A stretch of 34,910 nucleotides of DNA from M55B144 sp964550615. Its GTDB lineage: Bacteria; Bipolaricaulota; Bipolaricaulia; UBA7950; UBA9294. This document shows positions 30,619 to 34,910 of the stretch, piece by piece. A model generated the notes under the pieces. That model saw nothing but the letters and a program-made list of their open reading frames with translations, ran no database searches and had not been told where the DNA came from. The stretch covers positions 1 to 34,910 of the forward strand of contig CAZKAB010000020.1 in assembly GCA_964550615.1 (NCBI GenBank). Direction: 5' to 3'. Both the position numbers and the translations under genes were made by a program. Numbering within the stretch: position 1 is the first letter of the stretch; every line of letters starts with the position of its first letter.

Positions 30619-32223
30619 ATGGAAAAGACGGTTCTGATAGCACTTGCAGTCATTGGGGCGATCCTTTTCTTCGGTCTCGTCACGCCGCAGGTTTCACCCC
30701 CTGCGGAAGAGGGGCAACTGATCGACAGCGGGCAGTTCATAGTCATGCAGGGCGGCACTCAGGCGATCGACGAGCAGTATACTCTGTTCTTCTCGCCCAA
30801 AGACGGGTATATGCTCCTGTCTCAGGCCAAGCTCAACGTCTCCGGACAGAAGATAACGATGGCACAGCAATACGAGCTCGATCGCAACTTCGTGCCTATC
30901 ATCTATCACGTGGCAGCGGACACGCCGTCCGGCTCTCAAATCATTTCCGCTCAGATGGGAATCAAGGGGCTGCACATGGAGCTTCATGTCGGAACGGCGC
31001 AACAAGAGAACGACGTGGCAGGGAAGAGCATAGTAATATTGGACAACAATCTCACAAGCCATTACGTGCCGCTACTTCTCGCGTTGCAGGCAGGAGCGAT
31101 ACAGTCGAAGTTCACCGCCGCGATTCCGCAGGCACTCCTCTCCCTGCCGGGGACTATCACCGGCCCACAAGATGTCAGCTTCACCTCCGGCGGCGCGTCC
31201 TACACCGGAGAGCGTTATGATGTCCATCTGGCTGATCTCGGCATCATCCTTATCGCGTACAAGAACAAAGTAGCCGCCGTGATCAATCCTGCGCAGGGAG
31301 TCACTGCGTACAATGCGCAGACATTTCCCAACGGTGTAACCGTTGCCGAAGCGGCTGCGCCCGCCGCAGAAGGGACGGTGGACAAGGATGTTTCGTTCAC
31401 CAGCGAAGGCGTCACTCTGGCAGGAACGCTAACCTTGCCTGCTGCTGCCGACGGTCCGGTCCCCGGTGTTCTACTCTTGGCAGGGTCGGGGCCGGTCGAT
31501 CGAAACGAAAACGCTCCAGGGATGAAGACCGATATTCTGAGCACGATCGCCACTTCACTCGCTAAGATCGGCATCGGCTCACTCCGCTACGACAAGCGGG
31601 GCGTCGGACAGAGCGAAGGTACGTTCTCNNNNNNNNNNNNNNNNNNNNNNNNNNNNNNNNNNNNNNNNNNNNNNNNNNNNNNNNNNNNNNNNNNNNNNNN
31701 NNNNNNNNNNNNNNNNNNNNNNNNNNNNGAGCGCGCAGCACAGGCGGCGGGAAAGACAGATGCCGAGATCCAAACGGTGCTTGAACAGGAGGATCAATAC
31801 CTCGGCTTTGTCCGTGAGAGTGCGGGCGAGTGGACCGACTACACGTTCGATGATCTCAAGCAGGCAATGCCGTGGATTACGCAGGATAAGTACAAGGAAC
31901 TGACGGCCCTTCCTCTTTCCTGGCTCCGTCAACACTTCCTCCACAACCCGTTGGCGACGATCCGCCAGGTCACGTGCCCGGTACTGATCATTCAGGGCGA
32001 GAAGGACATCCAGGTCCCAGCGAACGAGGCGGATTTGCTCGCCTCCGCCCTCAAGGACGCGGGTAATTCCGACGTAACGCTGAGCAAGATCCCCGATCTC
32101 AATCACATGATGCGCTATCACCCGGAAGAGCCGAACTTCACGTACCGTCACCTCGACGAACCGGTTGATCAACGCGTGCTCGACGCGATCACGGGCTGGA
32201 TGAACTCGCACGTTGTTCAATAG
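30619..32223 (+). CDS. Exported or membrane-anchored alpha/beta hydrolase (broken by a gap)
   Basis: A serine-hydrolase-fold protein of over 500 residues. The N-terminus has a hydrophobic helix (about 4-22), then a beta-rich domain of about 210 residues without a name, then the hydrolase fold: VPGVLLLAGSGPVDRNEN (oxyanion region), LRYDKRGVGQSEG. A 100-N gap (31629-31728) removes the stretch that should hold the G-x-S-x-G nucleophile. After it come VLIIQGEKDIQVP with the likely catalytic Asp and LNHMM with the likely His. Similar proteins act as esterases or dipeptidyl-peptidase-like enzymes; the activity is not known. AGGGGGTAGC stands before ATG 30619. It follows the ABC pair by 24 bp and overlaps rsmA by 11 bp. 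Confidence 0.85.
   Translation: MEKTVLIALAVIGAILFFGLVTPQVSPPAEEGQLIDSGQFIVMQGGTQAIDEQYTLFFSPKDGYMLLSQAKLNVSGQKITMAQQYELDRNFVPIIYHVAADTPSGSQIISAQMGIKGLHMELHVGTAQQENDVAGKSIVILDNNLTSHYVPLLLALQAGAIQSKFTAAIPQALLSLPGTITGPQDVSFTSGGASYTGERYDVHLADLGIILIAYKNKVAAVINPAQGVTAYNAQTFPNGVTVAEAAAPAAEGTVDKDVSFTSEGVTLAGTLTLPAAADGPVPGVLLLAGSGPVDRNENAPGMKTDILSTIATSLAKIGIGSLRYDKRGVGQSEGTFXXXXXXXXXXXXXXXXXXXXXXXXXXXXXXXXXXERAAQAAGKTDAEIQTVLEQEDQYLGFVRESAGEWTDYTFDDLKQAMPWITQDKYKELTALPLSWLRQHFLHNPLATIRQVTCPVLIIQGEKDIQVPANEADLLASALKDAGNSDVTLSKIPDLNHMMRYHPEEPNFTYRHLDEPVDQRVLDAITGWMNSHVVQ
31629..31728. other. Assembly gap of unknown size
   Basis: 100 N inside the hydrolase gene, without duplicated flanks. The nucleophile region of the fold is lost, so at least several dozen codons are probably missing. 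Confidence 0.9.
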
Positions 32224-33064
32224 CATTGACCGCGCTCTGACGACACGCGACGGTATCTCCGCGGCGCTTCGCTCAGCGGGGATCAACCCGAGTAAGCGAT
32301 TGGGGCAGAACTTCCTCACCGATCGCAGCGTGGTTGACAGTATCGTCACAGAAGTCAGGAACGTCTTGCCGGCGCGCATCGTCGAGATCGGACCCGGCCT
32401 GGGGACGGTAACGCATGCCTTGTCCGACGTTTCCGAGCACGTGCTGGCGATAGAGATCGATCGCCGCTTGGCGGAGCTCCTCACCAAGACGTTTGCCGAC
32501 AAGGAGAACGTCGAGATCCGCCGGCAGGATTTCCTTGCATTCTCGTTCTCCGACGCGGTCCCGGACGATAAGGTCGTCGTGGTGGGAAACATCCCATATC
32601 GGATCACCGCTCCAATACTCAAGCACCTAATCGCGGAGAGAGAGAACATCCGCTCCGCGCTCTTACTCACTCAGCGGGAGGTGGCGGACAAGATCGTTCA
32701 GAGTCCCGGGAAGGATGGGACTTCTCTGGGGGTGTTGGTGCAGGCTTACGCCGATGTGCGCGTTGTGCGCCACGTCCCACGCGGGGCGTTCCACCCCGTT
32801 CCCCAGGTCGATTCGACCTTGTGGAAGCTCACTTTTCTGCCCGAGCCGCGGTTTACCGCCGACGCAGAGGACTTCTTCGCCGTTGTGCGCGCTCTGTACG
32901 GTCACCGCCGCAAGATGATCCGGCGGGCGTTGCGCGACGTCGTGCCGGCAAGCAGAGTAGAAGGACTGCTGGAACGCGCCGACGTTAGTCCCACCGCGCG
33001 AGGCGAAATATTGTCATTTCAGGAGATAAACCGTATCGCGCAGCTCATTCGGAACGAGAAATAA
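32213..33064 (+). CDS. rsmA: 16S rRNA dimethyladenosine transferase
   Basis: Dimethylates the two adjacent adenines in the loop of 16S helix 45 during small-subunit maturation (KsgA). The 283-residue protein has KRLGQNFLTD (28-37), the SAM motif VEIGPGLGTVTHAL (57-70), the acidic VLAIEIDRRL strand end, the catalytic VVGNIPYRITAPIL motif (about 122-135), and the C-terminal RALYGHRRKMIRRAL helix (about 226-240). The start is TTG overlapping the hydrolase stop by 11 bp; no clear ribosome site precedes it, so the exact start is uncertain, and translation may be coupled. Confidence 0.95.
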   Translation: MFNSIDRALTTRDGISAALRSAGINPSKRLGQNFLTDRSVVDSIVTEVRNVLPARIVEIGPGLGTVTHALSDVSEHVLAIEIDRRLAELLTKTFADKENVEIRRQDFLAFSFSDAVPDDKVVVVGNIPYRITAPILKHLIAERENIRSALLLTQREVADKIVQSPGKDGTSLGVLVQAYADVRVVRHVPRGAFHPVPQVDSTLWKLTFLPEPRFTADAEDFFAVVRALYGHRRKMIRRALRDVVPASRVEGLLERADVSPTARGEILSFQEINRIAQLIRNEK

Positions 33065-33072
33065 CCGCGCTG

Positions 33073-33987
33073 CTATGAGCGATTGTGTCCTTCAAGTTCG
33101 GGCGCATCCGGTTCTACATGCACAATTACGTTTACAGGTCGTGCACACGCGGATTTCACCCGCTCTTCCACTTCCATGGAGATGTGATGCCCTTCCAGGA
33201 GCGTCAAGCCCGGCTCAACGAGCACATGCAGATCGACGAACGTCTCCCGCCCCACGCTGCGCGTGCGCAGGTTGTGCCAACTTCGTACGGCGTTGACGTC
33301 TTCGATAGCTTTCTGTATCGTCGCCAATTCAGATCGAGAAAGTGAGCCTTCCGTCAGCTCGTGCATCACGTCACGTACAGTCTTCGCACCGGCTGCAACG
33401 ACCATTGCACCAACCACGATGCCGGCGATCTGATCGGCGTGTCCCCAGCCGATAAGCCCGCCGATCCCTCCGCACAACACCGCCACCGACGAAAGCGCAT
33501 CCGAGCGATGATGCCAGGCGTTGGCGTGCAGGGCCGTGCTCTGCAGGCGCCGGGCAACGCTAATCGTACGTCGATAGATCCATTCCTTGCTGAGTATCGA
33601 CGCGATCGCCACTATGATTACCGGAATGCCGGGATAGGTCATGCGATCGGCGTATAGTGCAGACCCAGCGTCCCATGCAATGTATATACCAACCAGAATC
33701 AGCGCCGCGGCTACCGCCCCGCCGGCCAGCGTCTCGTACCGGCCGTGACCGTATGGATGATCAGGGTCGGCCGGCTTGGCCGAGAGGCGTATTCCTCCGA
33801 TAACGGCAAGGTCGGTTGCCATGTCCGATCCCGAGTGGATGCCGTCTGCAATCAAGGCGATCGAACCAGCGAATACTCCAACAAAGAGCTTCGCAAGGAC
33901 CAACGCAACATTGATTGCCATGCCGACAAGCGTCACGCGAACGCCTGGATCGAAACGGAATCGGATCTTCTGCTTATCTCGGGTCAT
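33073..33987 (-). CDS. Cation diffusion facilitator family transporter
   Basis: Membrane antiporter that exports divalent metals (Zn2+, Fe2+, Mn2+ or similar) in exchange for H+. The 304-residue protein has six helices with metal-site residues in TM2 (IADGIHSGSDMATD) and TM5 (ANAWHHRSDALSS), then a cytoplasmic domain of about 90 residues with the ferredoxin-like CDF pattern (VRSWHNLRTRSVG, VDLHVLVEPGLTLLEGH). The HSxxD/HxxxD pairs resemble MamM/FieF-type Fe/Zn/Mn carriers; specificity is not read. The ATG at 33987 was preferred for family length; an ATG at 34032 is in frame, and neither has a good ribosome site. It lies 67-112 bp downstream of 5S rRNA on the same strand and converges with rsmA, with 8 bp between stops. 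Confidence 0.92.
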   Translation of the reverse strand: MTRDKQKIRFRFDPGVRVTLVGMAINVALVLAKLFVGVFAGSIALIADGIHSGSDMATDLAVIGGIRLSAKPADPDHPYGHGRYETLAGGAVAAALILVGIYIAWDAGSALYADRMTYPGIPVIIVAIASILSKEWIYRRTISVARRLQSTALHANAWHHRSDALSSVAVLCGGIGGLIGWGHADQIAGIVVGAMVVAAGAKTVRDVMHELTEGSLSRSELATIQKAIEDVNAVRSWHNLRTRSVGRETFVDLHVLVEPGLTLLEGHHISMEVEERVKSACARPVNVIVHVEPDAPELEGHNRS

Positions 33988-34098
33988 GGTGGGAATTCTA
34001 CGCCGTGGTATTCCGCGAAACAATGCTAACATCGCGAGAGATGCGAGATATCGAATTGCCTAATAGTGGAAGCACGAACCACTATCCAAAATAAAAAA

Positions 34099-34216
34099 CC
34101 AGGCGACGACCTACTCTCCCAGCCCCTCGCGAGACTAGTACCATCGGCGCTGGAGGACTTAACTGCCGTGTTCGGTATGGGAACGGGTGTTTCCCCTCCG
34201 CCAAGTGTCACCTGGA
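34099..34216 (-). rRNA. rrf: 5S ribosomal RNA
   Basis: Read on the minus strand, the 118-nt segment begins TCCAGGTGACACTTGG and ends GTCGTCGCCTGG, so the 5' and 3' ends pair (CCAGG/CCTGG). It has the conserved CCGAACACGG and GGGAGAGTAGG elements. A T-rich run (34098 down to 34090) follows the 3' end and probably stops transcription. Confidence 0.95.
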
Positions 34217-34256
34217 ATCTTTATAATCTCATTTTTGACAAATGAACAGGGTGTGT

Positions 34257-34910
<654 letters not shown>

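Overview
The window is a 34.9 kb piece of a bacterial scaffold with roughly 55-58% GC by eye. It has compact operons, many 1-14 bp gene overlaps, frequent TTG/GTG starts, Shine-Dalgarno sites and sigma70-like promoters. The gene content points to an uncultured anaerobe: rubredoxin, a Rrf2-controlled ISC/NIF-type Fe-S operon, a membrane-bound pyrophosphatase, an energy-converting-hydrogenase-related complex, radical SAM and flavodoxin-ferredoxin proteins. No phylum can be proved from these genes; a candidate phylum such as Bipolaricaulota (Acetothermia) or a Thermotoga-like lineage is a guess that the 23S rRNA at the right end could settle. There are four 100-N gaps. Two are flanked by identical 55-bp copies, so they are scaffolding artefacts; removing 155 bp restores both reading frames exactly.

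Layout. 1-3412 (+): 3' end of folC, then uppS, cdsA (4-bp overlap) and a PrsW-type membrane protease, a lipid-carrier and envelope block. 3413-3711 is gene-free with tandem palindromes, a fragment of a dispersed repeat and a terminator. 3712-5829 (-): iscS-iscU-rrf2. 5982-10295 (-): xre-smc-scpA-scpB-rubredoxin, a chromosome-condensation operon whose SMC is only 841 residues with coiled-coil arms about half the usual length. 10294-11356 (-): a secreted coiled-coil rod protein with a C-terminal membrane anchor. 11596-14773 (+): K+-dependent-type membrane pyrophosphatase hppA, a GNAT acetyltransferase and a small ORF. 14811-18182 (+): imperfect tandem repeats, a radical SAM protein, a flavodoxin/2x[4Fe-4S] ferredoxin fusion, a 51-residue ORF and an unknown membrane-anchored protein.

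18284-25942 (-) is a six-gene operon related to hydrogenase-4/complex I: HyfC, HyfE, HyfF, HyfG (NuoCD fusion), HyfH-HyfI fusion and HyfB homologues. In the large subunit all four cysteines that would hold the Ni-Fe centre are replaced (Ala232, Thr235, Ser520, Glu523), while the Fe-S ligands of the small subunit are intact. This is therefore an ion-pumping module of the Ehr type with unknown electron acceptor and is the most interesting system here.

26286-34910: a putative HExxH metallopeptidase (+), rpiB (-), a decayed GxxExxY gene inside inverted repeats, a Nat-type ABC exporter pair and an alpha/beta hydrolase (the last two broken by real gaps), rsmA, a cation-diffusion-facilitator transporter (-), 5S rRNA and the 3' part of 23S rRNA (both -). 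The pyrophosphatase, Ehr complex, rubredoxin, ferredoxin fusion and Fe-S operon together fit an anaerobe that lives on reduced ferredoxin, pyrophosphate and an ion gradient; this link is inference.
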